From Hypomesus transpacificus (Eukaryota > Chordata > Actinopteri > Osmeriformes > Osmeridae): a DNA stretch of 64,000 bases. The stretch spans positions 7,435,863-7,499,862 of the forward strand of contig NC_061078.1 of assembly GCF_021917145.1 (NCBI RefSeq), given 5' to 3'. How positions within the stretch are numbered: position 1 is the first letter of the stretch; each line of letters begins with the position of its first letter. This document shows, in pieces, positions 1-12,093 of this stretch. The notes under the pieces were generated by a model that was given only the letters and a program-made list of their open reading frames with translations, was not told the origin of the DNA and ran no database searches. Made by a program: the position numbers and the translations under genes.

Positions 1-225
1 GAGTTGGCCTCTGCCACCTGATGCCTGCTGGAATAGGATGAGCTGACCACTGGATTGGGGATCAAACTGGTGCTGGTCTGGATTGAGAAGGTTGCTTGGT
101 GATCAAACAAGATCTAACAACTTATATCTTTTTTCCCGCTTTCTACATTCCTCTTTTCCGTCCTTCTCCTTGTCCCTCTTCTTCTCCTCTTCCCTTTGCT
201 TTCACTTCCTGCACCTCTACTCCAG

Positions 226-950
226 GTGTTCCTACATTAGTGGTAGTGATATATGGATCCCTAGGAGCCTATGGCAAATACAGCCTTTCCTCAAGCAGCA
301 ATAGCACCTCAGCCACAGAGATGTGAGACCTGGCCTGCCACATCACTCTCACTCACACCACACACACACCCACACACACACTGACACAATGCTCCAGTGT
401 TAACGGAGGTGTTTGTTCCTGCAGCTGCTGGCTGAGCAGTAATGCGGACCGGCTGGGGATGGTAATCTATCTGATGGTGATCATATACCTGGGTCTGGTG
501 TTGCTCTTCAACTGTGCCATGCTGGGGGTTGTGCTGGTGCGTCTGTCCAGGCAGAGGGGACGTGGAGTAAGGCACCAGGAGGGCCGGGCCCAGCTCTGGA
601 AGGACTGGGCCACAGTGCTGGGGCTCAGCTGTGTACTGGGCATCCCCTGGGTTCTTGCCTTCTGCACCTATGGGCCTCTCTCCCTCACAGGCAACTACTT
701 CTTCACCGTGTTCAACAGCATGCAGGGTGAGGATCAGTCTGTGTTTACTGTAAACGATATGGCTGTCTGCATATCTACATGTTCTTCTCCTCTGCCCTCA
801 TATTCTATCCTCTCTTCTCTTCCTCTCCTTTTCTCAGGTATATTTTTGTTTCTGTGGATTCTGGCACGGACCAGGAAGTCCCACCCACAGGAAGGTTCTT
901 CATTCAAAGACCCCTCCACTCAGAAAATGGACACCACAACTTTTAACTGA
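226..950 (+). CDS. Adhesion G protein-coupled receptor, G subfamily, C-terminal part (partial at window start)
   Basis: Three coding exons are visible: 226-322, 425-726 and 838-950 (stop TGA 948-950), with phases that match at each junction. They encode the end of TM4 (GVPTLVVVIY), the extracellular loop with the conserved CW pair, TM5 (IYLMVIIYLGLVLLF), TM6 (VLGLSCVLGIPWVLAF), TM7 (TVFNSMQGIFLFLW) and a short tail. The TM6 'GL..LG..W.L.F' and TM7 'F..FNS.QG.F.FLW' patterns are typical of adhesion GPCRs, and the sequence resembles the ADGRG1/3/5 group most. Upstream exons (extracellular part, GPS, TM1-3) lie outside the window. A related receptor sits on the opposite strand at 13.5-18.9 kb, so the locus probably holds a cluster. 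The exact member (adgrg1, g3 or g5) cannot be decided from this fragment. Confidence 0.85.
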
Positions 951-1549
951 CACTGAACACAGTGCTTTTTTGATGGGGCATTACATAAACAATGCAAATA
1001 GGTCTGCACAAATGCTAATTGGATACAGTGTTTATTGTAAGAAACAGCTGGACTGGTAAACACAGAGTAAACATATTTGATTGTTGATTTCATAATATTT
1101 CAACAACAACAAAAAGCATTAGCATGTGTTTGCATCCAGTAAATATATATTTCTTACATCTCTTCCATAATCTTTAGTGTATTGTTTTTTTATGTATTTT
1201 TTATTAATAATCTCCAAATACCAAACCAGAGAGCATTCTTGGAAAGACAAAGTAGTAAAATAAAATAAAAATGTATTGAAAAAAATATATACAAATTAAA
1301 TACAGAAAAAGTTGAAGAAATTGTGGGTTTCGAGGCACTCTTCTTTTCTATGACTGAAATAAAATCTTTAAATATATTATTTAATGCCACAAAATGTTAT
1401 GTATAACTGGGAGACCCAAAGGCGAAAGAGTAGAAGCACTTCTTTTTACTCTTTGCAAACGCCTTGAAGGACCGCCCTTTTCTTTACATTTACGACAATA
1501 CGCACTCTTTACGGCAAGCAAAGAAGAACCATCTAAAACAGACTGAGCA
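951..1549. other. Short intergenic spacer between the GPCR 3' end and slc7a6os
   Basis: AT-rich sequence with overlapping AATAAA hexamers at 1259-1269 and another at 1358-1363. Any of these could end the upstream receptor transcript. The last 150 bases, less AT-rich, should contain the slc7a6os promoter and 5' untranslated region. No open frame of note. Confidence 0.5.
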
Positions 1550-3744
1550 ATGGATCCAAACACTACCATTCTCCGGGTGAAGAGAAAGCGTGGCACCGAC
1601 CCTGCAGATGCCTTGCTGCTGGCCTGTAAACGCATCCGACCGGAGGGGAATGATCAGCAGCCCCCCGGGGAGACTGTACCGGAGCCAGATGACACGGAGG
1701 TCGAGAATTCGGTGTTCAAACTCGTGGCGACGGTGGCATCTCAGGTAGGAGGGCCTCTGTCAAAGCCACGGTGTCCCGTGAGCTTGATGGAAGGCACTTA
1801 CTAGTAGAAGGCTTTGTTGCACCAGCTGTGACAGATGACTGAAATGCTCCGTGTATTTGTTGCTTATTAATGTGAGTTATCCCGCTAGTGATATTGCATG
1901 TGTGGCGTTGGTATGTGGAACCCATAGTCGGTTAGCAAGTTAGCATACATGTCAGCTTGTGTGCATTGTGTTGAAGGGGTCTGTTTATTTTGCTGGAACC
2001 GAACACGGAACTTTTTGTCAGCCAAGCAGTTAGCCTGTCTGACATGTTTGGGTCCAAACTGAACAGTAGATGGCTACCTAGCTAGTTGATTAGCTAACAA
2101 GATGGCGAGTGGTTGATACTAACTATTGTCAATGTATTATAAACGATGGGACTGCATCATTTTGAAAATATACATCTAGCTAACGACACGTGAAAAGCGT
2201 TCGAAGTGGTCTTAATATATTACACTGTGAGACAGGCACGATTACCAATTTATCTGCAGGTTAATTATTATGTTAACATGACGTGGGTGTAATTGATTTC
2301 CAATTAGGTAATTCAACTAATTGATTTGTGTGTGTCCAGGATGCTCCAGTCCAGACCCAGGTTCGTGAAGCCCTGGCCCGCCCCCGCGTAGCCCACGCCC
2401 TCCGCCCCTCTGCCACCAGTTCCCAGAGGATCATGGGAGATCTACGGAGCACCAAGTGGAGCACTCGGCGAGACGAGCGTTACCGTATCCTGTCGAGCCA
2501 CAGAGCAGGTCTGCCGGCAGAGCGGCCAGCTCCAGCATCCTCCCCGGCCCCGGCCCCAGCCCCAGCCCCTGCCCCACCTTTGGCCCATATTGAGGTTCCA
2601 GGTAGGGGAAAACGGGCTGGACTGGCGGGTTCGGAGGCTGACTGGGACTTCGGGCAGGTCCAGGTGTTTGATCTTATCCAGGAGGATGCAGAGACGAACG
2701 ACAAGGGCTCCAGCAAGGTGAGCTGGACTTGGGAGGTGGTTGGAAGCCCTGAGAAGGCGACACAGCTTCAGTCTGCAGGGGCTGCACCTATACAGCTCCT
2801 TGGCCATTGACAGCATCAGTGTATTATAAATCATGTTTGGAGTACTTGGGTGGTTTTCACTTCTCTCGTCTGTCTCTCCACACCTCTCTCTTATGTTTCT
2901 CTACCTCCTTCATCGTCTCCCCCTCTGTCCATCTCCCTCTCTATCTCTCCTAGATGGTGACCTCTGACCCAGAAGAGATTATGTGTAACTCCATGAAGAT
3001 GATCCGAGAGCATCTGAGCTTGTCAGGGGAGGGACCGGGGGCGGAGCATCGTGAGCGGGAGGATGATTACGTCTATGACCTGTACTACCAGGAAACGGCT
3101 GCACCCGGCTGGATTCAAGATATCCTGTCTGTCAGAGCCTACACCGATGAGGGCGAGCTGGTACGACAGAATTGAAACAATCTTGTAATTCATCATCAGT
3201 AGATGTTCCCAAGTTGAACGCCTGAGTCTGTAAGAACATATTTGACTATATAATAAACAATAGGCTTTAGTAACATTGAAAGCAAGGCAGGAAGTGGCAA
3301 ACACTGGACAGGAAGTGATGAACACAGGTTTTGTTCTCCTTGTCTGTGGATGTGTAGGTGCCGGACCTGGTGGTCCACGAGGAGGAGGTGTACGAGGATG
3401 AGGATGACGAGAACGAGGAGGGTAACTGGAGGAACGACTACCCTGACGAAGACAGCGACGAAGCTGGAGACCGGGAGGAGCGATACGGAGGTACTGCCTT
3501 GTTTACCTGTCAGCTGTGATGGAGTGGAGGTCCAGACTAAAGTGGTCGTTTTGCTGTCCAGACCAAGGGGGTTGTGTTACAGTCCGTACTAGAGTTGGGT
3601 TGTGGTTGTGTTCCAGGCTACTGGGAAGAGGAGCACTCGTACAGTAGGCGGAGCTGGGAGGCGTACCAGAGGGAGATCCTTCACCAGCTGGGGAACCACA
3701 ACAACAACAATGAGGAAGAGGATGAAGATCGAGACTCTGACTGA
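1550..3744 (+). CDS. slc7a6os: SLC7A6 opposite strand protein (Iwr1-type RNA polymerase II nuclear import factor)
   Basis: Five exons in consistent phase: 1550-1744, 2340-2717, 2954-3160, 3358-3490 and 3617-3744, giving 346 residues (the human protein is about 309). The N-terminus carries the family signature ILRVKRKRG..PADALLLACKR. A central RYRILSSHR segment follows, then the Iwr1 domain core DDYVYDLYY followed by GWI..ILSV, and an acidic tail with EDEDDENEEGNWRNDYP ending in DRDSD. Iwr1 in yeast escorts assembled RNA polymerase II into the nucleus, and a similar role is assumed here. A low-complexity Pro-Ala run (SSPAPAPAPAPAPP) in exon 2 accounts for part of the extra length. The start is the first ATG of the conserved frame. 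Intron 1 (1745-2339) shows nothing recognisable. The gene converges with slc7a6, as in mammals. Confidence 0.95.
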
Positions 3745-4451
3745 TCTCCACTGCAGAACTGTGGCTGGTTCACAGAGGCCTTCTTCAGAAACCTTCCTAG
3801 CTCCCTACACCTGAGTACACTAGAGTTGCAACCTTCTTTCCTTCCTAACAACCCCCGGTCCCCTGACATGGCTGCATCGCTAGCGCTGTAGACTGCCACA
3901 GGTCCACCTGTCCAGGCATGTTTGATCCTGGATCACCTCAAGGAAGGAAGAAAGGAAGGAAGGGTGCGTTTCAAGGGTGTAGTCTAGTAGTCTAGAGAGT
4001 ATTCAGACACGGCCCCGATGAAAGCCCAGCCTACTCTCCACTCCTCTCAGACCTGCTCACATAAGCCTGCAGGGGCTTGGGACCAGGGTTATTTTTTAGT
4101 TTTATTACTGTGCAGGTGTTGAAGTGGTGTGTGAGTGTTAGTTCAAAGTGAATGAGGTAGTTATGTTGCACATGTTTGTGGTATGCTCTGTAGGCTTCTT
4201 GTTACCACTGTGTGTTAGTTAGGATGGTGTGCTGAACATGGGGTGTTTTTCTGTTTGCATTTGTGCATGGTTGCGTGTGTGTGTGTTTTAAGAGTTTGTT
4301 GGCTTGTGTAAGTGTGTGGTAGTGCATAATATGAAAGTGTATCATGTGTGAGTGTGTGCTCCACATTCTCCTGTTGTCAGACTGTTGTGTTGTGGCTGAT
4401 GGATGAAGAGGACATGTTTTGTAAATATGTAGATGTGTAAAGAAAGAAACC

Positions 4452-4457
4452 AATAAA
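4452..4457 (+). promoter_or_regulatory. Poly(A) signal of slc7a6os
   Basis: AATAAA about 700 bases after the slc7a6os stop codon, the first canonical hexamer downstream; the 3' untranslated region would be about 730 bases. Confidence 0.6.
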
Positions 4458-4474
4458 GCTTTCAAAATAAATTA

Positions 4475-6146
4475 AATCTTCTGAAGACTTTCAGTGTTAT
4501 TATTAACATGAAACACATTGGAATAATATATAACGCCCACTGGTTCTGTAAAATATGTTTTATTGATAAACTATACAATAAATTTGATAAAACTATAAAG
4601 ACCAGGTCATAGACCTATTTGATAGAAAGCCAGGTTGTCTGTAAGTCAGACTACCGTTGTGGTGTAGAGCCTATTTTAACAATGAAACAAAACTAGTTTC
4701 ACTGTTGTAACCAATAATGTGATCAGGAAGTCACATGATCCAGAAACCCCCCACACATATGCTCTGATTGTCTGTTGCCAAAATAGCCTATCACCCTGAC
4801 ACACCTCCACACGTTATCCATATTGGAGCCTTGATTGCTACAAAGTCTATATTTCATGATTATTTGTAGATCTGAAGGTTTGGGTTTTGAGCATAGCCCT
4901 TCGAGAGGAGGGAGTAGAGTGGACTGTACTGTACTGTCTGACTGGATCAAAGATACCATGTCTGTGTACACACATGGTAACACACATACAGACACAACAA
5001 GCATATGTTCTGTTCCAACTCATGATTGGATAAAAGTGCAATGGAAAATACAGAGATCAGTAATTATTATCATTAATTATTTTAATGGAAATGTTTGGGT
5101 TGTTCAGGACATCAGGATGTGGGCAGTTTATTCAGAGGTGAATGACATATATCTAATATTTCTACATCAGAGGCTGATGCAGAAGGAAACCACCACGAGC
5201 AGCTGACACTCAACACACAACGTGTTCCTGAACCACTAACCTAGCAGCTGACGTAAACCTGTTTCATCCAGACAAAGAAGTACTGTAGTACTTCTTTGAC
5301 TAACCCTATATCTATAATACATTTATTTTGTGTGTACTGTATGCCTACAATACATTATTGTATGTATTTAATATCAATAATGTGTGTTTATTGAATATAT
5401 ACTACACTGTATATCCGTGACAAATATGTATTTATTGTTAATGTATACTGTATGTCTATAATAAATATATATACTGCATTGTGTATACTGTTTTGTACTG
5501 CATTTCTATGATTCCCTGTCTAATGTCAGTGTAAGCTGCCCCCCTTGACTAGAGCACAGCTCCAGATATATCTGTAAGAGGCACCTTCCCTCCACCCCGA
5601 CACACGGTCTCCCATCCTGACTGGGTCTGAGTGGGCCACACCCTGACCAGAGGGTTACCTGGAGAGAACAGGAACCTGCAGAAGGAGAGGGCTTCAATGC
5701 AAAGGCTTCCATTCAGTTTCCCTCAATGACCTGCCTGGGTCACATAGGGTCACACATGACCTGTGACCTGAGTTCTTGACCACCCTTGCACCTCAGTGGC
5801 CCGTAGTTTGCCCCATATGGCACAAAGAGTCCACTGTGTCATTTCACTGTAACTTGTGTTAAAGTATTTGAAAGAGAGTGTGAGGGAACATGTGTGTGAA
5901 TGTGTGTGTGTGTGTGTGTGTGTGTACACACACTTTATACCGTGCACACCTTATTTACTATTTGCCCCATGTCCGTGTGTGTGTGACTGAGTGTAAACAC
6001 ATGTACATAGTGTTGTCAATTGTAAACAGCAGTGTTTCAGCTTGTCTGTTTAGCCATGCTGTAAAACAGTCATTGGTTGCAAAGGATCCTGGGATATGTA
6101 GTTGAGTCCTTGAGGTTGTAGTCATGAAGGCAGTGTCATGGCAGTC
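4475..6146. other. Region between convergent slc7a6os and slc7a6
   Basis: No coding exon is recognised. Degenerate AT-rich repeats with TATACTGTATG-like words occur at about 5310-5490, and a (GT)n tract at 5898-5925. A TTTATT (AATAAA on the minus strand) at 4559-4564 could end a long slc7a6 transcript, which would bring the two 3' ends to within about 100 bases. This is inference only. Confidence 0.4.
5273..5298. repeat. Perfect 11-bp inverted repeat with 4-nt loop
   Basis: Left arm CAAAGAAGTAC (5273-5283), loop TGTA, right arm GTACTTCTTTG (5288-5298). It is in the spacer 3' of slc7a6. Confidence 0.8.
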
Positions 6147-7395
6147 CTACTCACTCTTGTCCAACTCAGTCAGAACACAGAAGCAGGTATACTGGGTAAA
6201 ACTGGTGATGGCATCTAGAACAACAGAGAGAAGATGAAGAAGAAGAGAAGGCAGAGTGGGAGAAGATGTACGCATATAAGAGAGAGAGAGAGGTCAAGTT
6301 TGACCCTCTTCATATTTCAGCTACATCACCTACGTACTTATTAAGAGTTTAGAGTTTTCAAGGTTATGAACATTAGGTTATTTTAGAAAACAAGGTTAAA
6401 TGTAAAGGCTTTCAGGGGAGGGTTGAACGGGTGCGGTGAGGTGACTCACGGAGCATCTTGGTGACGTAGGGCGGCCGGCGGTCCTCGGGGAGGTGGATAC
6501 CCAGGAAGTAGACAGGCACACCGGAGAGGGCAATGCCGATGCCTATGAGGGAGTTGATGGTGTCGCTGTAGAGGGGCACTGCCACCAGGAACACGGTGCA
6601 CATGCAGAACACCACGGGGTACAGCAGCGTCAGCTGGGGGGCGGGAGCACAGGCGGGAAAACCTCCAATTATGGTCTCATTTTGATGAAGTGCTTAATCC
6701 AGATGTTTGTTAATAAGGAGGCCGGAACAGGGTTGTTCAATGTGCAGGTGGGTTGTACGTACAGGTGAGGGGTGTGTGCAGGTGGGGTGTACGGTATGTG
6801 TGTGCAGGTGAGATGCGTGTGTCCCCTTAGTATTAGTTAGTATTACTTCATTAGACTTTAAACTTTTGGATATCATAGTTAGACTTGTTTAAACTTAGAC
6901 CACTTATTTAAGATCTACTCCTATATGTTGAATGTATGCATCTTCCTGACAAAGTCAATTCCTTGTCTGTGCAAACTTTCATGGCGATTAAAACCCTTTC
7001 TGATTCTCATTCTGGTGTACAGGTCTGGTCTGTGGCTGGCTAACCTTGAGAGGCCTGGGTCTGTCTGGCTCCTTGAAGCGCAGGTAGATCTGACCTGCGA
7101 TGGACAGCCCCATGAAGAACCAGTAGCTGAAGCTGTAATAGTTGATGAGCTGGAAGACGTCCTCCACCGTCAGGTAGACCAGGGTCATGGCACACTGCCA
7201 GGTATCCGCACACAAACACATACGCAGACAGGAAGACACAAACAACTTCTGGTCTGACAACGTCTTTGTTCTCTGACAGGACACACCAAGAGCAGATTCT
7301 GATGAATACCACCATGGGGCAGTACAGCAGAAGTTTTCAGCGGGGTTTAAAGGACAGGATAGATGGTCTAGGGTAGAGGGTGGAGAGAGTACGTG

Positions 7396-7430
<35 letters not shown>

Positions 7431-9291
7431 CTTACGTTGAAGAGAAGAGCAGGTACAGGGGTGTACCTCTCAGCATGGATCATGGAAAGAGCATCAGGGA
7501 GGTGACCTTCACGAGCTCCCACGAAGAACAACCTGCAGGTCCACACAGACACACAGACACACAAGCTCTCCGTTGAGGGCTCGGTACACATCAACACAGG
7601 ATGGCACGAAGGGAAGCCTGATCAAATGACGCTGCTGCCGTGGTAACACTACAATTAGAACACCCATAAAGTTTAGGGTGCAGAGTGTCCGTGTGCAAGG
7701 GTGTGGGTGGAGATGTGTGTGTGTTTGTGTCTGTGGAGGTTACCTGGAGGCAGCAATGATGGAGGCATTGAGTCCTCCGTAGCAGGACAGAGCCACCGCG
7801 ATGGGGATGGTCCAGCTCATGACACCCAGAGTGTGGTCTGCAAATGTCTGCGGAGGAACACAGCACAGCAGAGTCACACAAACACGGCACCTCCACACGC
7901 ACGTTCCACTGTGTCTGAGTTTCTCACAGCCAGTGGCAGAGCTCCTGGGGGTGGTTGGTTTGGCAACTCACCACGGCAACGGCGTCGCTGGCCAGGATGG
8001 CGCTCATGTCGAGTACGGTGTAGTACGCCACGTTAGTCATAATGTAAATCACCGTGACGATTGGCATGGAGATGGCGATGGACAGGGGCAGGTTCCTATG
8101 GAAACGAGACAAGAAGGTTATTCGGGCAGCCATATGAAATGGAAATGACTAGAATAGAACAAACAGTAACACATGAATGTGTTTTTATCGTAAAAAGCGT
8201 GTAAATATCAAGGTCTGTGGGAGGACCTCTCAGGGTTCTTGATTTCCTCCGTAACAAAATTGAGCGTGTCCCAGCCAGAGTAAGAGAAGAGGGCAGAGTA
8301 GAGGGCCAGGGCAATGTCACCAGGGTTCACTGACGAGCCCTCGAACGAAGCCTCAAAGTTCACTGTGTTACCTAGGAGACATGAGACAGAAGAAGTCATT
8401 ATGGAAACCCTGTGGAAGGACGGCACTACATAGTTTAATTTACTGAATGTGGGCAGCATGTGGCAAGTGTGTGGTCAGTGTGTGGTCAGTGAGTGGTCAG
8501 TGAGTGGTCAGTGTGTGGTCAGTGTCTGGTCAGTGTGTGGTCAGTGTGTGGTCAGTGTGTGGTCAGTGTCTGGTCAGTGTCTGGTCAGTGCGTGGTCAGT
8601 GAGTGGTCAGTGAGTGTTCAGTGAGTGGTCAGTGAGTGGTCAGTGTGTGGTCAGTGTGTGGTCAGTGTGTGGTCAGTGAGTGGTCAGTGTCTGGTCACCC
8701 ACCAAGGCAGAGCTTGACGATGCCGGTGATGATGATGACGATGAGCGCTGCCACCTTGGCGTAGGTGAAGACATCCTGGACCCTGGTGCCCCACTTCACA
8801 TACGCAGAGTTGATGAATGTCAGCAGGCCTTAACCAATCAGAGAAAAGAGAGAGGCATATCAGTTAAAAACATGCATTTGACTTTTCATTGCTCAAGTGG
8901 ATGATCATCAGCCGGCTTAAGCCAATCACAGGAGAGAGTGACACACGGCTGACCAATTATCAAGAGCTGAACTGATACCATTCCAACAATTTTCTGCATG
9001 TCCTTTGAGCATACACAGCAGCAGCAGCAGACCTGTAGAACAAGTTCAGACTGGTTTAAAGTACCGCGTCAAGTTCAACCAGTCAAAAACAGACACATAA
9101 GACAGCGTGTACCTTGCAGCACGTGCCCACAGACTGTTTACTGTGTGAGAGATAGAGGATGAGACGGATCGAGACAGAGACAAAGAGGGAGAAGAACGTG
9201 AGGAAGAACAATGCTGTGAACAAGCGTTTACCTGTGAGCGTCTATGTTTGGCTCAGTGTGCAGAGAGCATGTTAAAAACAAGCAGTAAGGA

Positions 9292-9328
<37 letters not shown>

Positions 9329-9828
9329 GCAGAGAACTACTCACAGATGCAGGCGGCAGCCAGCAGTCGGGCCCCAGCGTACGGGGGCTCGCAGGTGGGG
9401 AAGAGCGGCTGCACCAGGTAGTTGGCGAAGGTGATGGCGATAACGGCCTGGCTGGTGGGCTCAATGATCAGCAGCGATGTCCACAGCCGGATGAAGGCAA
9501 TGAAGCCTCCGAAGGCCTCCAGGATGTAGGCATAGCTGGCACCCGATTTGGTGATGGTAGTGCCCAGCTCTGCGTAGCACAGCGCCCCGATCACGGAGAA
9601 CATGCCCCCGATGGCCCAGATGACCAGCGACAGCCCGTAGGAGGCGCTGTAGATCAGTACTCCTTTGGGGGAGACGAAGATGCCGGAGCCGATCATGTTG
9701 CCCACGATGAGGCTGACACCGTTGAGGAGGGAGATCTCCTTCTTCAGCTGCATGCTCTCTTTAGGAGGGGCCGGGGGCGAGGGGGTGGAGCCACCGTTCA
9801 ACTTCCTGCTCTCTTCCTGGTTTTCCAT
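6147..9828 (-). CDS. slc7a6: Amino acid transporter light chain, y+LAT2 type (SLC7A6)
   Basis: Nine exons on the minus strand: 9828-9345, 8828-8703, 8371-8227, 8095-7972, 7847-7744, 7532-7436, 7194-7045, 6633-6450 and 6214-6147, all in phase, giving 493 residues (human about 515). The product matches y+LAT2 along its length, from the [14 protein letters not shown] start of TM1 to the CFCVLTELD end. The substrate-site motif GSGIF is at residues 47-51. Cys146 in the TM3-TM4 loop (FPTCEPPY) is the residue that forms a disulfide with the 4F2hc heavy chain (SLC3A2) in this family. Family members exchange cationic for neutral amino acids plus sodium at the plasma membrane. An in-frame TAG 15 bases upstream of the ATG supports the start. 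The exon 3 donor (AG|GTCCTC) is weak. The last codons overlap a GTGAGT word, so an alternative longer C-terminus is possible. Confidence 0.96.
7397..7429. repeat. 33-nt poly(G) run (poly(C) in the slc7a6 transcript)
   Basis: An uninterrupted G run on the plus strand. It starts 6 bases past the slc7a6 exon 6 edge, directly behind the GTAAGA donor of intron 6. Confidence 0.95.
8468..8696. repeat. 10-bp minisatellite in slc7a6 intron 2
   Basis: About 23 copies of a decamer, GTGTGGTCA with variants ending GT/GA/CT, fill about 70 percent of the 331-base intron. The array starts within about 6 bases of the exon 2 donor on the minus strand. The unit length is close to one helical turn of DNA. Confidence 0.95.
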
Positions 9829-9933
9829 GGTGATGTACTGCTATCAGAGACACAAGGCCTCTGGGTGGTGTACTACCTGCCCTGGAGAGAGAAGCAGAAA
9901 GAGTCTATGTCTGAGGCTAGATCTAACGGTCAC

Positions 9934-10265
9934 GTCTAGGGGTCAGGGCTGGGTCTAGGGGTCAGGGCTGGGTCTAGGGGTCAGGGCTGGGTCTAGGGGT
10001 CAGGGCTGGGTCTAGGGGTCAGGGCTGGGTCTAGGGGTCAGGGCTGGGTCTAGGGGTCAGGGCTGGGTCTAGGGGTCAGGGCTGGGTCTAGGGGTCAGGG
10101 CTGGGTCTAGGGGTCAGGGCTGGGTCTAGGGGTCAGGGCTGGGTCTAGGGGTCAGGGCTGGGTCTAGGGGTCAGGGCTGGGTCTAGGGGTCAGGGATGGG
10201 TCTAGGGGTCAGGGCTGGGTCTAGGGGTCAGGGCTGGGTCTAGGGGTCAGGGATGGGTCTAGGGG
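9934..10265. repeat. 20-bp minisatellite in the slc7a6 5' intron
   Basis: About 16.6 nearly identical copies of the unit GGTCTAGGGGTCAGGGCTGG. One partial unit reappears at 10476-10490 beyond an inserted SINE. The array lies about 50 bases from the acceptor of the slc7a6 start-codon exon. Confidence 0.95.
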
Positions 10266-10475
10266 CACCCCAGTAACGTACCGGAGTGCACCATTTAGGC
10301 TGAGGCCTCGCTCCGGCAGCCTGGGTTTCAAATCCGGCCCAGGCCCTTTACCACATGTGTCCCCTCTCTCTCTCCCCACATGTCCTGTCCTCTCTACACA
10401 CATGATGTCTACCCCCAAAAATATAAAGGCAGTAACGCTCCTAAAAATATATCCGAAAAAAAAAGAAAATGAACC
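10266..10475 (+). mobile_element. tRNA-derived SINE-like insertion inside the 20-bp minisatellite
   Basis: The element has a pol III B-box-like word GGTTTCAAATCC (near 10324-10335), a pyrimidine-rich middle and an A-rich 3' end. It interrupts the minisatellite and is flanked by GGGTCTAGGGG at 10255-10265 and 10476-10486. That is the size of a target-site duplication, but the array itself contains the same word, so the duplication is ambiguous. The SINE family was not identified. Confidence 0.55.
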
Positions 10476-10486
10476 GGGTCTAGGGG

Positions 10487-12093
10487 TCAGATCTTGGTTT
10501 AAGGTGTTGGACTGTGTGAAAGGGATAGGGGCGGGGCAAACCTTTGTGGTGGGCATGTAAGGAATGTAATCAATGTTCAGTAGCTTGACTTGACATTGGG
10601 AATGTGTTTGTTTCGAGGTGTGTTTGCGAGACGCTGTCAGGAGGAATGCCTCGGTGCAGTGTTAGACCAGGCAGCTTCACATGCAGCACATGCAGGCTTC
10701 CCTGTTCTCAGGAGGCTCATATGAAAGGAGGTACCAGCCACTGTACACCCACCCATCTGGAGATGCTGCCAGGGCCAGGCTGGTACTGTGTGTGGGTAGA
10801 CGGAGATGAAGCCACACCCCTGAGACTTCTGGGGATCTCCCAAGCTCTATCAACTCCACAGTTAAGCTCAAACCTGTGGCTGTAGAGGGGGGATCAGAGC
10901 ATTGCTGTATGCCCACTCTCTCCTCTAGACACCAGATCATCATAAAAGAAGGGACCTGTGGTGCTATCACGATGGATACCACTGTGGCATGGCACACACA
11001 GGGAGAGAGTTAGAGAGAGAGACAGAGAGAGAAAAAGAAAGAGAGAAAAGAGAGAGAGAGGACAAAAGGGAGACTAACAGTGAAAAAAGAAATGAACAGA
11101 GAGAGAAAAGAGAGAGTGTGAAAGCCAGTAGATCAGCTCCCCTTCCTGTGCCTCTCTGCAAGTGTGTTCATTATAAGTAAATTATTTGTTCTTTTGTTAA
11201 AGGTACATGTAATAAAACAATACTTCTTTGCTGGGCTTTCATACACCTGTTTTCTCTCTCACTCTCTCACTCAATTTCAATTGAATTCATAAAAAAAAAA
11301 AATACAAAGCAGCCCACAGATAACACCTACAATTATTAACACATGTATAGCCAGTCAGTAAACTTAATCATCATCAATCATAAAACAAACATCCATACAA
11401 GAAATAGTAACAGATGTTTGTTTGTGTGTTTTTGTATAGGCTATGTGTGTATAATTACAAAACAAAATGCTGAGATAATGAATAGTTTGAACAGGCTTAA
11501 AAGTTACACTTGGTTAATTCACTGTCCTTCAAGTTGAGACACTGTAATAGCGTAGGCTTATTGCATTGTTGAATTGTTTGGTTTCTTTCTTGATTGCTTT
11601 AATCGGGAATTATTATGGGAATCGACCTAATTCTGCACAACATACATTTGTGGATTTTTTTCTCTGTCTCTCTCTCACACACACACGCACACACAATATG
11701 ACCAATATCCAACAAGGTGGTATGGTACCTAGTCTACTTGAATATCTCGCTGGCGTTTGTAAGACAGCCAACCAACACCACAATGACTGCTGTTAACAAC
11801 AATAACTCTTTTCTGAGGGCGTCTCGCTTGGTAACAAGAAAATCGAAAGAATCAGACACACTAGCCTACTGTACTTTGTAGAAAAATAGAGCGTTCGTCA
11901 TATTTCCGCTTCAGCTTAAGACCACTTATTGTAAAAAAAATCTACATCTTGGAGAAAAGAAAAAAAAACACTCTTTGTCCTCGTACATGTACAGTAGCCT
12001 ACAGTAGGGTAAAATGATGTGAGCTGTAAAGAATGTTTATTTGCGTACGAATTGAAACATTTGCCTTTGTCAAGTGTACCAACTTTGTCTTAC
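10487..12093. other. Remainder of the putative slc7a6 first intron
   Basis: No exon recognised. It contains a GA-rich low-complexity stretch (about 11000-11120), an A-rich run at 11290-11303 and AT-rich sequence with short T/A runs. Confidence 0.45.
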
